DNA of 64,000 bases from Nocardia aurantiaca (GCF_009708175.1 NZ_WMBB01000005.1:62001-126000); one strand, 5' to 3'. Numbered from the stretch's first letter, positions 46,833-56,543 are shown. Program-made: numbers and translations. Notes: generated by a model from the sequence alone, not told the origin.

Positions 46833-47792
46833 GTGCAGAGATGGCGAAGTCTCGACGAGATGCCCGCGGACTGGGGCCGGTGTGTCCTCACCATCGGTGT
46901 GTTCGACGGCGTGCATCGCGGTCACGCCCAGCTCATCAGCCGTGCGGTGAAATCCGCTGCGGTGCGGGGTGTTCCGTCGGTGCTCATGACGTTCGACCCG
47001 CACCCGGTGGATGTGGTGCGACCCGGGTCGCATCCGGCGCAGCTGTCCACCTTGGACCGGCGCGCGGAACTGGTCGAGGAACTCGGCATCGACGTGTTCG
47101 TGGTGATGCCGTTCACCCGCGACTTCATGAAGCTCACGCCCGAGGAATACGTCGAGGAACTCCTCGTCAACCGCCTGCATGTGGCCGAGGTCGTGGTGGG
47201 CGACAACTTCACCTTCGGCAAGCAGGCCGCCGGCACCCTGGACACCATGCGTGAGCTCGGCGCCCGTTACGGCTTCGACGTCGACGGCGTGCAGCTGCTC
47301 GGCGAACACGCGGTCACCTTCTCCTCCACCTACATCCGCGGCTGTCTGGCCGACGGCAATGTGGGCGCGGCCGCCGAGGCGCTGGGCCGGCCGCACCGGG
47401 TGGAGGGCGTGGTCGTGCACGGCGACGGACGCGGCAAGGGTCTGGGCTTCCCGACCGCCAATGTGGCCCCGGCCATGCATGCCGCCATCCCCGCCGACGG
47501 CGTCTACGCGGGCTGGTTCACCGTTCTCGAACCCGGCGACGAATTCGAGGGCACGCGGCATATGGCCGCCATCTCGGTCGGCACCAACCCGACCTTCGAC
47601 GGCAGCAACCGCACGGTCGAGCCGCACCTGCTGGATTTCGACGGCGACCTGTACGGCAAGCATGTGGCCGTCGACTTCGTCGAACAGCTGCGCGGCATGC
47701 GGAGGTTCGGGTCGATCGAGGAGCTGGTCGAGGCCATCGGCAAGGATGTCGACCAGGCCCGCAAGGTGCTCGGCGACGGCACCGACGACTAG
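46833..47792 (+). CDS. ribF: Bifunctional riboflavin kinase/FAD synthetase RibF
   Basis: 319 residues. N-terminal FMN adenylyltransferase domain with LTIGVFDGVHRGHAQLI, LMTFDPHPVDVV, VVGDNFTFGKQAAG and SSTYIRGCLADG; C-terminal riboflavin kinase domain with GDGRGKGLGFPTANV, PADGVYAGW and AISVGTNPTFDG. It makes FMN and then FAD from riboflavin and ATP. The GTG start has a leaderless -10 box. Followed by rpsO in the mycobacterial order. Confidence 0.96.
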   Translation: MQRWRSLDEMPADWGRCVLTIGVFDGVHRGHAQLISRAVKSAAVRGVPSVLMTFDPHPVDVVRPGSHPAQLSTLDRRAELVEELGIDVFVVMPFTRDFMKLTPEEYVEELLVNRLHVAEVVVGDNFTFGKQAAGTLDTMRELGARYGFDVDGVQLLGEHAVTFSSTYIRGCLADGNVGAAAEALGRPHRVEGVVVHGDGRGKGLGFPTANVAPAMHAAIPADGVYAGWFTVLEPGDEFEGTRHMAAISVGTNPTFDGSNRTVEPHLLDFDGDLYGKHVAVDFVEQLRGMRRFGSIEELVEAIGKDVDQARKVLGDGTDD

Positions 47793-47832
47793 GGCTCGAC
47801 AGGGCCGATTTCCGCGATAGCGGGCACTCCGG

Positions 47833-47838
47833 TAAGCT
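47833..47838 (+). promoter_or_regulatory. -10 box TAAGCT of rpsO
   Basis: TAAGCT 40 bases past ribF, about 88 bases before the rpsO start, giving a leader of about 80 bases with the ribosome site CAAGGAG at 47914-47920. Confidence 0.4.
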
Positions 47839-47925
47839 GTCCCGTCGGGTTTGCTGCGGTCCGCGGTGGCGCCCAACCGGATTTCATCCGGTCCCTCGGA
47901 GCGCGGACTGAAACAAGGAGATTCT

Positions 47926-48195
47926 GTGGCTCTCACCACTGAGCAGAAGTCGGCGATCCTCGCCGAGTACGGCGTGCACGAGAAGGACACCGGTTCTCCG
48001 GAGGCGCAGATCGCGCTGCTGTCCAAGCGGATCGCCGACATCACCGAGCACCTCAAGAAGCACAAGCACGACCACCACACCCGCCACGGTCTGATGGCGC
48101 TGATCGGTCGTCGCAAGCGGCTCTCGAAGTACCTGCAGGACAAGGACATCGAGCGTTACCGTTCGCTGATCGAGCGTCTCGGCCTGCGTCGCTGA
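47926..48195 (+). CDS. rpsO: 30S ribosomal protein S15
   Basis: 89 residues, exactly the usual length. [30 protein letters not shown] and [22 protein letters not shown] are diagnostic of S15, which binds the central domain of 16S rRNA and helps the 50S bridge. GTG start with CAAGGAG 5 bases upstream. A hairpin follows 68 bases after the stop. Confidence 0.97.
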   Translation: MALTTEQKSAILAEYGVHEKDTGSPEAQIALLSKRIADITEHLKKHKHDHHTRHGLMALIGRRKRLSKYLQDKDIERYRSLIERLGLRR

Positions 48196-48262
48196 TCCAA
48201 GCCGCAGAGCTTCTGCCGGTCGAGGTGACACACCTCGAGAGCAGAGGTAGTTGACGAACCGG
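48196..48262. other. Start of the 433-base rpsO-pnp intergenic region
   Basis: The whole interval 48196-48628 has no supported gene. It contains the hairpin at 48263-48293 and, beyond it, about 335 bases that must include the pnp promoter or leader. The M. tuberculosis lppU gene lies in this place but is absent here; an LppU-like gene is at 58125. Confidence 0.5.
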
Positions 48263-48293
48263 CCAACGAGGAGGCATAGAATCTCCTCGTTGG
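48263..48293 (+). terminator. Hairpin after rpsO
   Basis: Perfect 11-bp stem CCAACGAGGAG/CTCCTCGTTGG with a 9-base loop, followed by CTTTACG. Likely rpsO terminator or an RNase processing hairpin upstream of pnp. Confidence 0.75.
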
Positions 48294-48628
48294 CTTTACG
48301 TATATGTGGCCGGTAGTCCCCATGAGGGGGAGGCCCGGCCGGATATACGCCAACATGAGCCGTATGCACCCGTCGCGTGGCGTCGGTCTTCGGTAGTGGC
48401 TTTTCGGGGCGCGAGATTGAGATGAACCATGCGCGCCCGGAGGGCTTCGATCGATGACCGCCTCCGCGTCGCCGTTCATTCGAAGATCCCAAGGGGATAT
48501 CGGCCGGGTGTGCGTGTTGTGGCCAGGAGGGCTGCCGCGCGCCCATGCCGGGTACGGCTCACGAGTCGGGTCGCGCGCGAAGGAACGCGTGCTGGACCCG
48601 GCGAAGACGAGAGGTTGAGATAACAAAG

Positions 48629-50890
48629 ATGTCTGACACCCAGATCAGTTCCGCCGCCGAGGTCGAGCCCGGCGTCTTCGAGTCCGTCGCCCTGATCGAC
48701 AATGGCGCCTTCGGGACTCGCACCATCCGTTTCGAGACCGGCCGGCTGGCCAAGCAGGCCGCGGGTTCCGTGGTCGCCTATCTCGACGAGGAGACCATGC
48801 TGCTGTCGGCCACCACGGCGTCGAAGCAGCCCAAGGACCAGTTCGACTTCTTCCCGCTGACGGTGGACGTCGAGGAGCGCATGTACGCCGCGGGCCGCAT
48901 CCCTGGCTCGTTCTTCCGTCGGGAAGGTCGCCCCTCCACCGACGCCATCCTGACCTGCCGCCTGATCGACCGCCCGCTGCGCCCGTCCTTCGTCGACGGC
49001 CTGCGCAACGAGATCCAGGTCGTCGTCACCGTCATGTCGCTGGATCCGAAGGATCTGTACGACGTGGTCGCGATCAACGCGGCCTCGGCGTCCACCCAGA
49101 TCGCGGGCCTGCCGTTCTCCGGCCCGGTCGGCGGCGTGCGCGTCGCGCTGATCGAGGGCCAGTGGGTCGCCTTCCCGACCGTGGAGCAGCTCGAGGGCGC
49201 CGTGTTCGACATGGTGGTCGCGGGCCGCGTGGTCGACGGTGACGTCGCCATCATGATGGTCGAGGCCGAGGCCACCGACAATGTGCTCGCCCTGATCGCC
49301 GGCGGCGCCTCCGCTCCGACGGAGGTCGTTGTGGCCGAGGGCCTCGAGGCAGCCAAGCCGTTCATCGCCCGCCTGTGCAAGGCGCAGTCGGACCTGGCGT
49401 CCCTGGCCGCCAAGCCGACCGAGGAATTCCCGATCTTCCTGCCGTACCAGCCCGACGCCTACGAGGCCGTCGAGGGCACTGCCAAGCGGGAGCTGCACGA
49501 GGCGCTGTCCATCGCGGGCAAGCAGGAGCGCGAGGAGAAGATCGACGAGATCAAGCTCGCCGTGCTGTCCGAGCTGGCCGAGTCCTTCGAGGGCCGCGAG
49601 AAGGAGATCGGCGCGGCGTTCCGCTCGGTCACCAAGAAGCTGGTGCGCCAACGCATCCTGACCGACAGCTTCCGCATCGACGGCCGCGGCCTTGCCGACA
49701 TCCGCGCGCTCTCGGCCGAGGTCGCGGTCGTCCCGCGCGCCCACGGTTCGGCGCTGTTCGAGCGTGGCGAGACCCAGATCCTGGGCGTCACCACCCTGGA
49801 CATGGTGAAGATGGCGCAGCAGGTCGACTCGCTCGGCCCGGAGACCTCCAAGCGCTACATGCACCACTACAACTTCCCGCCGTTCTCCACCGGTGAGACC
49901 GGCCGCGTGGGTTCGCCCAAGCGCCGCGAGATCGGCCACGGCGCGCTCGCCGAGCGTGCGCTGATGCCGGTGCTGCCGTCGCAGGAGGAGTTCCCGTACG
50001 CCATCCGTCAGGTGTCGGAGGCGCTGGGCTCCAACGGCTCCACCTCGATGGGTTCGGTCTGCGCCTCGACCCTGTCGCTGCTGAACGCCGGTGTGCCGCT
50101 GAAGGCCCCGGTCGCCGGTATCGCCATGGGTCTGGTGTCGGACACCGTGAAGAACGACAAGGGTGAGGACGAGGTCCGCTACGTGGCCCTCACCGACATC
50201 CTGGGCGCCGAGGATGCCTTCGGCGACATGGACTTCAAGGTCGCCGGCACCCGCGAGTTCGTCACCGCCCTGCAGCTGGACACCAAGCTCGACGGCATCC
50301 CGTCGCAGGTGCTGGCCGGTGCGCTGAACCAGGCCAAGGACGCACGCAACACGATCCTGGACGTGATGGCCGAGGCCATCAACACCCCGGACGAGATGAG
50401 CCCCTACGCTCCGCGCGTCACCGCCATCAAGATCCCGGTGGACAAGATCGGCGAGGTGATCGGACCCAAGGGCAAGGTCATCAACCAGATCACCGAGGAC
50501 ACCGGCGCCAACATCTCCATCGAGGACGACGGCACCGTCTTCGTCGGCGCGACCGACGGCCCGTCGGCGCAGGCCGCGATCGACGCGATCAACGCCATCG
50601 CCAACCCGCAGCTGCCGAAGGTCGGCGAGCGCTTCCTGGGCACGGTCGTGAAGACCACCGCCTTCGGCGCGTTCGTCTCGCTGCTGCCGGGCCGCGACGG
50701 TCTGGTCCACATCTCGAAGCTGGGCAACGGCAAGCGCGTCGCCAAGGTCGAGGATGTGGTCAACGTGGGTGACAAGATCCGCGTGGAGATCGCCGACATC
50801 GACAACCGCGGCAAGATCTCGCTGGTGCCGATCGATGAGGATTCGGACAAGTCCGAGGCCTCTGCTGCGGCAGAGGCGAGCGCAGAGTAA
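48629..50890 (+). CDS. pnp: Polyribonucleotide nucleotidyltransferase (PNPase)
   Basis: 753 residues. Two RNase PH domains (first with [26 protein letters not shown], second with [23 protein letters not shown] and [20 protein letters not shown]), a KH domain ([23 protein letters not shown]) and an S1 domain ([23 protein letters not shown]). It degrades RNA 3'-5' using phosphate and, in actinobacteria, also adds tails and makes guanosine tetraphosphate-type products. ATG 48629 has only a weak ribosome site. An in-frame extension upstream carries no conserved sequence. Confidence 0.97.
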   Translation: MSDTQISSAAEVEPGVFESVALIDNGAFGTRTIRFETGRLAKQAAGSVVAYLDEETMLLSATTASKQPKDQFDFFPLTVDVEERMYAAGRIPGSFFRREGRPSTDAILTCRLIDRPLRPSFVDGLRNEIQVVVTVMSLDPKDLYDVVAINAASASTQIAGLPFSGPVGGVRVALIEGQWVAFPTVEQLEGAVFDMVVAGRVVDGDVAIMMVEAEATDNVLALIAGGASAPTEVVVAEGLEAAKPFIARLCKAQSDLASLAAKPTEEFPIFLPYQPDAYEAVEGTAKRELHEALSIAGKQEREEKIDEIKLAVLSELAESFEGREKEIGAAFRSVTKKLVRQRILTDSFRIDGRGLADIRALSAEVAVVPRAHGSALFERGETQILGVTTLDMVKMAQQVDSLGPETSKRYMHHYNFPPFSTGETGRVGSPKRREIGHGALAERALMPVLPSQEEFPYAIRQVSEALGSNGSTSMGSVCASTLSLLNAGVPLKAPVAGIAMGLVSDTVKNDKGEDEVRYVALTDILGAEDAFGDMDFKVAGTREFVTALQLDTKLDGIPSQVLAGALNQAKDARNTILDVMAEAINTPDEMSPYAPRVTAIKIPVDKIGEVIGPKGKVINQITEDTGANISIEDDGTVFVGATDGPSAQAAIDAINAIANPQLPKVGERFLGTVVKTTAFGAFVSLLPGRDGLVHISKLGNGKRVAKVEDVVNVGDKIRVEIADIDNRGKISLVPIDEDSDKSEASAAAEASAE

Positions 50891-50922
50891 TTATTTCTCT
50901 GTGACGAAGAAGCAGTCCAAGC

Positions 50923-50953
50923 CCCCCTTGCTCCGAAATCTGGAGCAAGGGGG
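50923..50953 (+). terminator. Strong hairpin after pnp, overlapping the longest pepR frame
   Basis: Perfect 12-bp stem CCCCCTTGCTCC/GGAGCAAGGGGG with a 7-base loop, then TTCTTC, 32 bases after the pnp stop. The longest possible pepR frame (GTG 50901) would run through it, which argues for a pepR start beyond it. Confidence 0.8.
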
Positions 50954-50963
50954 TTCTTCACTG

Positions 50964-52283
50964 GTGATCGCCCGGAACGAGGCGCCCGCAATGGATGTCG
51001 GCGGCGTGCGCCGCACCGTGCTGCCCGGTGGTCTGCGGGTGGTCACCGAGCATGTGCCGGGCGTGCGCTCGGCGTCGATCGGCGTGTGGGTCGGTGTCGG
51101 CTCACGGGACGAGGGCCCGACTGTGGCCGGCGCCGCGCACTTCCTCGAGCATCTGCTCTTCAAGGCCACGCCCTCGCGCTCGGCGCTGGACATCGCGCAG
51201 GCCATGGACGCGGTCGGCGGTGAGCTGAACGCGTTCACCGCCAAGGAACAGACCTGCTACTACGCGCACGTGCTGGACGAGGACCTCCCGCTGGCGGTGG
51301 ACCTGGTTACCGATGTGGTGATGAACGGGCTGTGCCGCGCCGAGGACGTGTCGGTGGAGCGTCAGGTGGTGCTGGAGGAGATCTCCATGCGCGACGACGA
51401 TCCCGAGGACATGGTCGGCGACGCCTTCCTGACCGCCCTGTTCGGCGATCATCCGATCGGCCGTCCGGTGATCGGCAGCGTCGAGACCGTCGAGGCCATG
51501 CAGGCCCACCAGTTGCGCTCGTTCCACGTGCGCCGCTACCGGCCCGACCGCATGGTGGTGGCGGTGGCGGGCAATATCGAGCATGAGCACACCGTCGAAC
51601 TGGTGTACCGCGCTTTCGGGGATCGGCTCGAGTCCGGCCTGGAGCCGGCGCCGCGGCGCGAGGGCAAGTTCCGCCCGCGCGGCAATCCAGAGTTGCTGCG
51701 TATCCACCGCGACAGCGAGCAGACGCATCTGGTGTTCGGCACCCGCGCCTTCGGCCGGCACGAGGGTGAGAAGCGCTGGCCGCTGTCGGTGCTCAACACC
51801 GTGCTGGGCGGCGGCCTGAGTTCGCGCCTGTTCCAGCGTATTCGGGAGGAACGCGGCCTGGCGTACTCGGTGTACTCCAGCGTCGACACCTTCGCCGACA
51901 CCGGCGCGTTCTCGGTGTACATCGGCTGCCAGCCCGAAAACCTGGGCCGGGTCGCATCTTTGGCGCGCGGCGTGCTCGAGGAGGTGGCGGCCAATGGCAT
52001 CACCGACGCCGAATGCGCTCGCGCCAAGGGTTCGCTGCGCGGTGGACTGGTGCTGGGGCTGGAGGATTCCGGCTCGCGCATGAACCGCATCGGGCGTTCC
52101 GAGCTCAGTTACGGCAATCACCGCAGCGTGTCCGAAACCCTCGCGCGCATAGACGAAGTCACCACCGACGAGGTGTCGCGGACGGCGGCGAGCCTGCTCG
52201 CGCGGCCCTTCGGGGTGGCTGTGGCGGGGCCGCACCGGCGCACCCGTGATCTCCCCGCGGCGGTCCGCCATCTCGTCCCCTGA
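50964..52283 (+). CDS. pepR: M16-family zinc peptidase (PepR-like)
   Basis: 439 residues from GTG 50964. The inverted zinc motif HFLEHLLF is near residue 56, with the third ligand in the following EEISMRDDDPEDM region; LGGGLSSRLFQRIREERGLAYSVYS is the conserved C-terminal substrate motif. Equivalent to Rv2782c, next to pnp. The frame is open from GTG 50901, but that would translate a terminator hairpin and adds an unconserved Lys-rich leader; ATG 50992 is also possible. Probably cytosolic, processing or clearing peptides. Confidence 0.92.
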   Translation: MIARNEAPAMDVGGVRRTVLPGGLRVVTEHVPGVRSASIGVWVGVGSRDEGPTVAGAAHFLEHLLFKATPSRSALDIAQAMDAVGGELNAFTAKEQTCYYAHVLDEDLPLAVDLVTDVVMNGLCRAEDVSVERQVVLEEISMRDDDPEDMVGDAFLTALFGDHPIGRPVIGSVETVEAMQAHQLRSFHVRRYRPDRMVVAVAGNIEHEHTVELVYRAFGDRLESGLEPAPRREGKFRPRGNPELLRIHRDSEQTHLVFGTRAFGRHEGEKRWPLSVLNTVLGGGLSSRLFQRIREERGLAYSVYSSVDTFADTGAFSVYIGCQPENLGRVASLARGVLEEVAANGITDAECARAKGSLRGGLVLGLEDSGSRMNRIGRSELSYGNHRSVSETLARIDEVTTDEVSRTAASLLARPFGVAVAGPHRRTRDLPAAVRHLVP

Positions 52284-52367
52284 GATCGCTACTCGGAAGT
52301 AGTCCCGCGCACGCGGTCAGGTATGCCGGTTTGTGGCTATGATCACCTCGCCGGAATGGGAGGGGTT

Positions 52368-54065
52368 GTGCTCGAACCAGGTGAGATCTTCGCCGGGTAT
52401 GTCATCGAACGGGAGCTGGGCCGCGGCGGGATGGGCGCGGTGTACCTGGCTCGGCACCCGCGCCTGCCCCGGTGGATCGCGCTCAAACTGCTGAACTCGG
52501 AGTACCACGGCGACACCGAGACTCACGCCCGCTTCGTGCGCGAGGCCGACCTGGCCGCGCGATTGAATCACCCGGGCGTGGTCACCGTGTACGACCGGGG
52601 TGTCGAGCACGGTCGGCTGTGGATCGCCATGCAGTACGTCGACGGCGTCGAGGCCGAGGCGGTGACTGATATGTCTCCCGAGCGGGCGGTGGCGATCGTC
52701 ACCGCCACCGCCGACGCTCTCGACTACGCGCATCGGGTCGGCGTGCTGCACCGGGATGTCAAGCCCGCCAATATCCTGCTGGCCCGCGAGACCCGGGAGC
52801 AGCAGGCGGGGGTGCTGCTCACCGACTTCGGCATCGCGCGGTTGCAGGAGGAGACGGGTCGGCTCACCGGCTCGGGATCGGTGATGGCGACGCTGGCCTA
52901 CGCCGCGCCGGAGCAGTTGCGGAATCAGCCGGTTGATCATCGCTCGGATCAATATGCGCTGGCCTGCACGCTGTTTCGGTTGTTGACCGGGGTGACGCTG
53001 TTCCCGGCCGCGGATCTCGGGGCCATTGTGAAGTCGCATCTGTACGACAGTCCGCCGCCGGTGGGGAGGATCCGGCCGGGGTTGCCCGCGTCGCTGGATC
53101 CGGTGCTGGCGCGGGCGCTGGCGAAGAATCCAGATGACCGGTATCTGTCGTGTACGGAGTTCGCGGTGGCGGCCCGGCGGGCCCTGGAGGCGGGCACCGC
53201 GACCGCCGCAAGGCCGGGACCGCGCGAGAAGATTCCGGAAATGCCTGTGCGACGGGCGAATTCACCAGCGGTCCGTCGGACCGGCAACAGCGCGCCGGGC
53301 TCGCGAGTGCCGACGTCGGAGACACCGGTGCCACGCCGTGCATCGCAGTCGTCGGTGGCGGTGCGTTCGGGACGGCTGGTCGACATCCCGGATCTGTTCG
53401 GGCCGCGCACCGAACGGCACCTCGAGGCATCGTCCGGCGATACTGAATCGCCTCGTACGGAACGTCATTGGCCGGCGAAGACGCGGACCGTGGTGCTGCT
53501 CGGCGCCTGCCTGGCCGCGGCGCTGGGATTGGCGGCCTTCCTGTTCACGCCGTCGGGGAACACGGAGAAACCGAAAGCGCCCGCCGCCGAGATCGCCGAG
53601 ATCAGCGCGAATTTCCCGGGGCTGGTCCCGCGCACGCCCGAACTGGGCGCGGGCTTCGCCGCCGCGAGTTGCCGGGTGGTGGATCACGACACCAAGGACT
53701 TCCTGCCGCCCTGGGCCTTCGAGGGGTGGTCGGCCGCCTGGGACTGCCAGTACTCGGCCGACCACGACGTCCGCGAGTATGTCCTGTTCGCCTACGGCTC
53801 GGGGGCGGCTGCCCGCTCCGTGGCCAATCGAATTCACCCGGCCGGCAGCGCCTCGGAGAATTTGAGCTTCAAGGAGTCGTGCGGGGCAAAGCAATACACC
53901 AATCTGCGCTTCGACGCCTCCCCCGATACTCCCTCCACCATCTTTGCCACTACCTTCTTCGATGATCCCGCGCGGGAGAAGTTCCTCCTGTACACCCGCG
54001 GCACGCCCACCACGCCGAGCGGTGTCCTGGATTGGTGGAAGTCCCTGCCGCTCACCCGATCCTGA
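52368..54065 (+). CDS. Transmembrane Ser/Thr protein kinase with extracellular sensor
   Basis: 565 residues from GTG 52368, preceded by GGGAGGGG. Hanks motifs: GRGGMGAVYLA loop (~18-28), Lys of WIALKLL (~40), HRDVKPANIL (Asp ~130), DFG (~152) and APEQL. A Pro/Arg/Ser-rich juxtamembrane stretch leads to one membrane helix at about 372-394 (VVLLGACLAAALGLAAFLF), then an extracellular domain of about 165 residues with several Cys (AASCRVVDHDT, WDCQYS, KESCGAKQY) that may form disulfides. Topology is that of PknB-type actinobacterial receptors; ligand unknown. ATGs at 52323 and 52356 are alternatives. Confidence 0.92.
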   Translation: MLEPGEIFAGYVIERELGRGGMGAVYLARHPRLPRWIALKLLNSEYHGDTETHARFVREADLAARLNHPGVVTVYDRGVEHGRLWIAMQYVDGVEAEAVTDMSPERAVAIVTATADALDYAHRVGVLHRDVKPANILLARETREQQAGVLLTDFGIARLQEETGRLTGSGSVMATLAYAAPEQLRNQPVDHRSDQYALACTLFRLLTGVTLFPAADLGAIVKSHLYDSPPPVGRIRPGLPASLDPVLARALAKNPDDRYLSCTEFAVAARRALEAGTATAARPGPREKIPEMPVRRANSPAVRRTGNSAPGSRVPTSETPVPRRASQSSVAVRSGRLVDIPDLFGPRTERHLEASSGDTESPRTERHWPAKTRTVVLLGACLAAALGLAAFLFTPSGNTEKPKAPAAEIAEISANFPGLVPRTPELGAGFAAASCRVVDHDTKDFLPPWAFEGWSAAWDCQYSADHDVREYVLFAYGSGAAARSVANRIHPAGSASENLSFKESCGAKQYTNLRFDASPDTPSTIFATTFFDDPAREKFLLYTRGTPTTPSGVLDWWKSLPLTRS

Positions 54066-54149
54066 TCGACGGCGACGAGCGCCACACTGCGCGCGGACCA
54101 GCCAGAACGTACTGATAGGTTCGATTCTGGGACGGCAGAAGGGAACGCC

Positions 54150-54833
54150 ATGTCGAATCGCTACGCGCGGATCGCCTTCTCGGCGGCGGCGCGGGAACGC
54201 CAGAAACTCGCGGGCAGCTACCGGGACTACGGCGCCCAGCTCGAGCACGGCCGCGACGAGCCGCAGCCGCTCGAGCCGCGGGAGATGGGTTTCATCCGCG
54301 CCGCGGACTCCTTCTTCCTCGGCACCGCCACCCCCGACGGCTGGCCCTACATCCAGCACCGCGGCGGCCCCAAGGGCTTCGTCCAGATCCTCGACGAGCG
54401 CACCCTCGCCTTCGCCGACTTGTCGGGCAATCGCCAGTACGTGACCGTGGGCAACCTGACCGAGAACGACCGCGTCGCCCTGTTCTTCATCGATTACCCG
54501 CTGCGCGAGCGTCTGAAGGTCTACGGCCGCGCCCGCATGGTCGAGCGCACCGAGGACCCCGAGCTGGTCGACCGGGTGTCCGGGGCCTACAGCGGCGCGA
54601 TCCGGAAGATCGCCGAGCGCGCCCTCGTCATCACCGTCGAGGCCTGCAACTGGAACTGCGTCAAGTACATCCGCCCGCGCTTCACCAAGGAGCGCCTCGA
54701 CGAGGCCATCGCCCTGGAGCGCCGTGACGCCGCGGCCGAACACCAGCGGCTCACCGCGGAACTGGAGGAGCTGCGCCGCGAGAACGAAACGCTGCGTGTG
54801 CGAGTGGAGGCACTGAGCTCCGTCGCGAAATAG
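54150..54833 (+). CDS. Pyridoxamine 5'-phosphate oxidase-fold flavoprotein
   Basis: 227 residues. FIRAADSFFLGTATPDGWPYIQHRGGPKGFVQILD is the split-barrel flavin-binding start of the PNPOx-like family, followed by LADLSGNRQYVTVGNL, and VALFFIDYPLRERLKVYGRA. A C-terminal coiled coil (residues ~180-225, HQRLTAELEELRRENETLRV) is an addition that may mediate dimer or partner binding. Members bind FMN, FAD, F420 or heme and reduce or detoxify small molecules. Good ribosome site AGAAGGGA. Confidence 0.88.
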   Translation: MSNRYARIAFSAAARERQKLAGSYRDYGAQLEHGRDEPQPLEPREMGFIRAADSFFLGTATPDGWPYIQHRGGPKGFVQILDERTLAFADLSGNRQYVTVGNLTENDRVALFFIDYPLRERLKVYGRARMVERTEDPELVDRVSGAYSGAIRKIAERALVITVEACNWNCVKYIRPRFTKERLDEAIALERRDAAAEHQRLTAELEELRRENETLRVRVEALSSVAK

Positions 54834-54917
54834 GTTCGGCCATCTCGTCGGCACGCTCATTCGGTGGACGTGCGCGCGGCGGGCCGATGTCATCGGGCGG
54901 GGTCCCGGCAGCGCTGC

Positions 54918-55241
54918 TCAGTCGGTCGTCGGGGCGGCCTCGTTCGCGGCGGCCAGCACGGCGGCCAGCAGGCCGGGCAGTGCGGCGTTCAGGTCGTCGG
55001 CGCGCAGGCGGAGGTGCGTATTGCCGTCGATTGTCACGCGCGTGGTGACGCCGGCTTCGCGCAGGATCTTGAAGTGGTGGGCGGCGGTGGACTTGCTGAT
55101 GCCGTCGTAGGTCATCCCGCAGCGCAGCGGGGTTCCGGCATTGGCCAGTCGCCGGACTATCTCGAGGCGGATCGGGTCCTGCAGTGCGCCGAGCACCGCG
55201 GGTAGCGGGGCCACCGCGGGCAGCGCTTCGGTGTCGGGCAT
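54918..55241 (-). CDS. ArsR-type HTH transcriptional regulator
   Basis: 107 residues. Winged HTH: LGALQDPIRLEIVRRLANAGTPL, TYDGISKSTAAHHFKILREAGVTTRVTIDGN and a short C-terminal helix. No metal-binding CxC motif, so it senses something other than metals, or is of the helix-swap type. Divergent from an MFS transporter with a large nested palindrome between the two starts, which is its probable operator and points to drug- or metabolite-dependent control of export. Confidence 0.88.
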   Translation of the reverse strand: MPDTEALPAVAPLPAVLGALQDPIRLEIVRRLANAGTPLRCGMTYDGISKSTAAHHFKILREAGVTTRVTIDGNTHLRLRADDLNAALPGLLAAVLAAANEAAPTTD

Positions 55242-55264
55242 GAGCTACCTCACTCGGATACCTA

Positions 55265-55315
55265 GTTTGATAATCGTCGAACCTCGCGTAGGGTTTGGTT
55301 CGATCAGAATCAAAC
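55265..55315. promoter_or_regulatory. Nested palindrome between arsR-type gene and MFS gene
   Basis: Outer arms GTTTGAT (55265-55271) and ATCAAAC (55309-55315), inner arms TCGAACC (55277-55283) and GGTTCGA (55297-55303), all centred at 55290. The promoter of the MFS gene (TAGGGT near 55289) lies inside it. Likely binding site of the neighbouring ArsR-type protein. Confidence 0.7.
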
Positions 55316-55334
55316 TTACCTGATGGAGGGTTCG

Positions 55335-56543
55335 ATGACATCGACGGCGGCGATGGCGACTCGAGCCGAACAAAGCAGCCAGACCTGGGCGTACGCGCTC
55401 GTGCTCGCGGCCAGTGGAGTAGCGCTGGGGGTTTCGGGCGCGCCCGCCCCGCTGTACGGAATTTATCAGCAGAGCTGGCATTTCTCCCCGCTCACAACGA
55501 CATTCGTATTCGCCGCCTACGCGGTGGCGGCCCTGGGCGCGGTGCTGGTGTCGGGGCGCATCTCGGATGTGGTGGGCCGCAAGCCGGTCCTGCTGGGCGC
55601 CTTCGCGACCATGATCGTGGGCCTGGTGGTGTTCCTGCTCGCCGACAATGTCGCCATGCTGCTGCTGGCTCGGACGCTGCACGGGGCGGCGGTCGGCGCG
55701 ACCGTGGTGGCCGGCGCGGCGGCGCTGCTGGATTTGCGCCCGCACCAGGGTGCGCGGTCCGGGCAGTTGTCCGGGGTGGCCTTCAATGTCGGTATGGCCG
55801 TGGCGATTCTGGGTTCGGCGGTGCTGGCCCAGTACGCGCCGCATCCGCTGCGCACGCCGTATGTGGTGATCACACTGGTATGCGTCCTCATCGCGGCGGG
55901 CGTGCTGGCGCTGCGCGAGCCACACGGGGCGCGGCGGAAGCAGCGCATCACCATCGCCAAACCGGCTGTGCCGCAGGAGATCCGCGGCGACTTCTGGTTC
56001 TCGGCGCTGGGCGTGATGGCGGCCTGGTCGGTGCTGGGCGTGCTGTTGTCGCTGTATCCGTCGCTGGCCTCGGCCGAGACGGGTATTCACAATCTGGTCT
56101 TCGGCGGTGCGGTGGTGGCCTCCACGGCGACCGCGGGCGCGGTGGCCCAGGCCGTCGCGGGCGGGATTCCGGCGCGGCGCGCGGCCATCGTCGGCGATAT
56201 CGGCATGGCGATCGCGCTGGTGCTCACGATCCCGGCGCTCGACACCCACAGCTGGGTGCTGGTGCTGCTGGCCGGATTCGCCCTCGGCGGCACCTTCGGT
56301 CTCGGCTTCGGCGGCTCGCTGCGGCACCTGTCCAACGTTGTGCCGCAACACAAGCGGGGCGAGACCATGTCGGCCTATTACCTGCTGGCCTACTCGGCCA
56401 TGGCGGTGCCCACGGTGGTGGCGGGCTGGGCGGCCACCACCTGGGGACTGAGCACGGTCTTTCCGTGGTTCGTGGTCGTGGTGGCGCTGGCCTGCCTGGG
56501 GGCCGCCGCGATCGGGCTGCGGCGCGATGCGGAGGCCGCCTGA
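55335..56543 (+). CDS. MFS transporter, putative drug or metabolite exporter
   Basis: 402 residues, about 12 membrane helices. Conserved MFS loop 2-3 motif is GRISDVVGRKPVLLG, and the second half begins after the loop with RRKQRITIAKPAVPQ. An ATG 12 bases earlier (55323) is in frame, but GGAGGG at 55326 serves the 55335 ATG. Divergent from its likely repressor gene. Substrate unknown. Confidence 0.9.
   Translation: MTSTAAMATRAEQSSQTWAYALVLAASGVALGVSGAPAPLYGIYQQSWHFSPLTTTFVFAAYAVAALGAVLVSGRISDVVGRKPVLLGAFATMIVGLVVFLLADNVAMLLLARTLHGAAVGATVVAGAAALLDLRPHQGARSGQLSGVAFNVGMAVAILGSAVLAQYAPHPLRTPYVVITLVCVLIAAGVLALREPHGARRKQRITIAKPAVPQEIRGDFWFSALGVMAAWSVLGVLLSLYPSLASAETGIHNLVFGGAVVASTATAGAVAQAVAGGIPARRAAIVGDIGMAIALVLTIPALDTHSWVLVLLAGFALGGTFGLGFGGSLRHLSNVVPQHKRGETMSAYYLLAYSAMAVPTVVAGWAATTWGLSTVFPWFVVVVALACLGAAAIGLRRDAEAA

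Noticed and set aside
45909..48149. 746-residue minus-strand frame spanning ribF and mntR
   Set aside because: Only the last 249 residues (from 46658) carry DtxR-family motifs; the rest is antisense to ribF.
48476..50710. 744-residue frame opposite pnp
   Set aside because: Antisense of PNPase, low complexity and rich in Asp/Gly/His, no conserved motifs.
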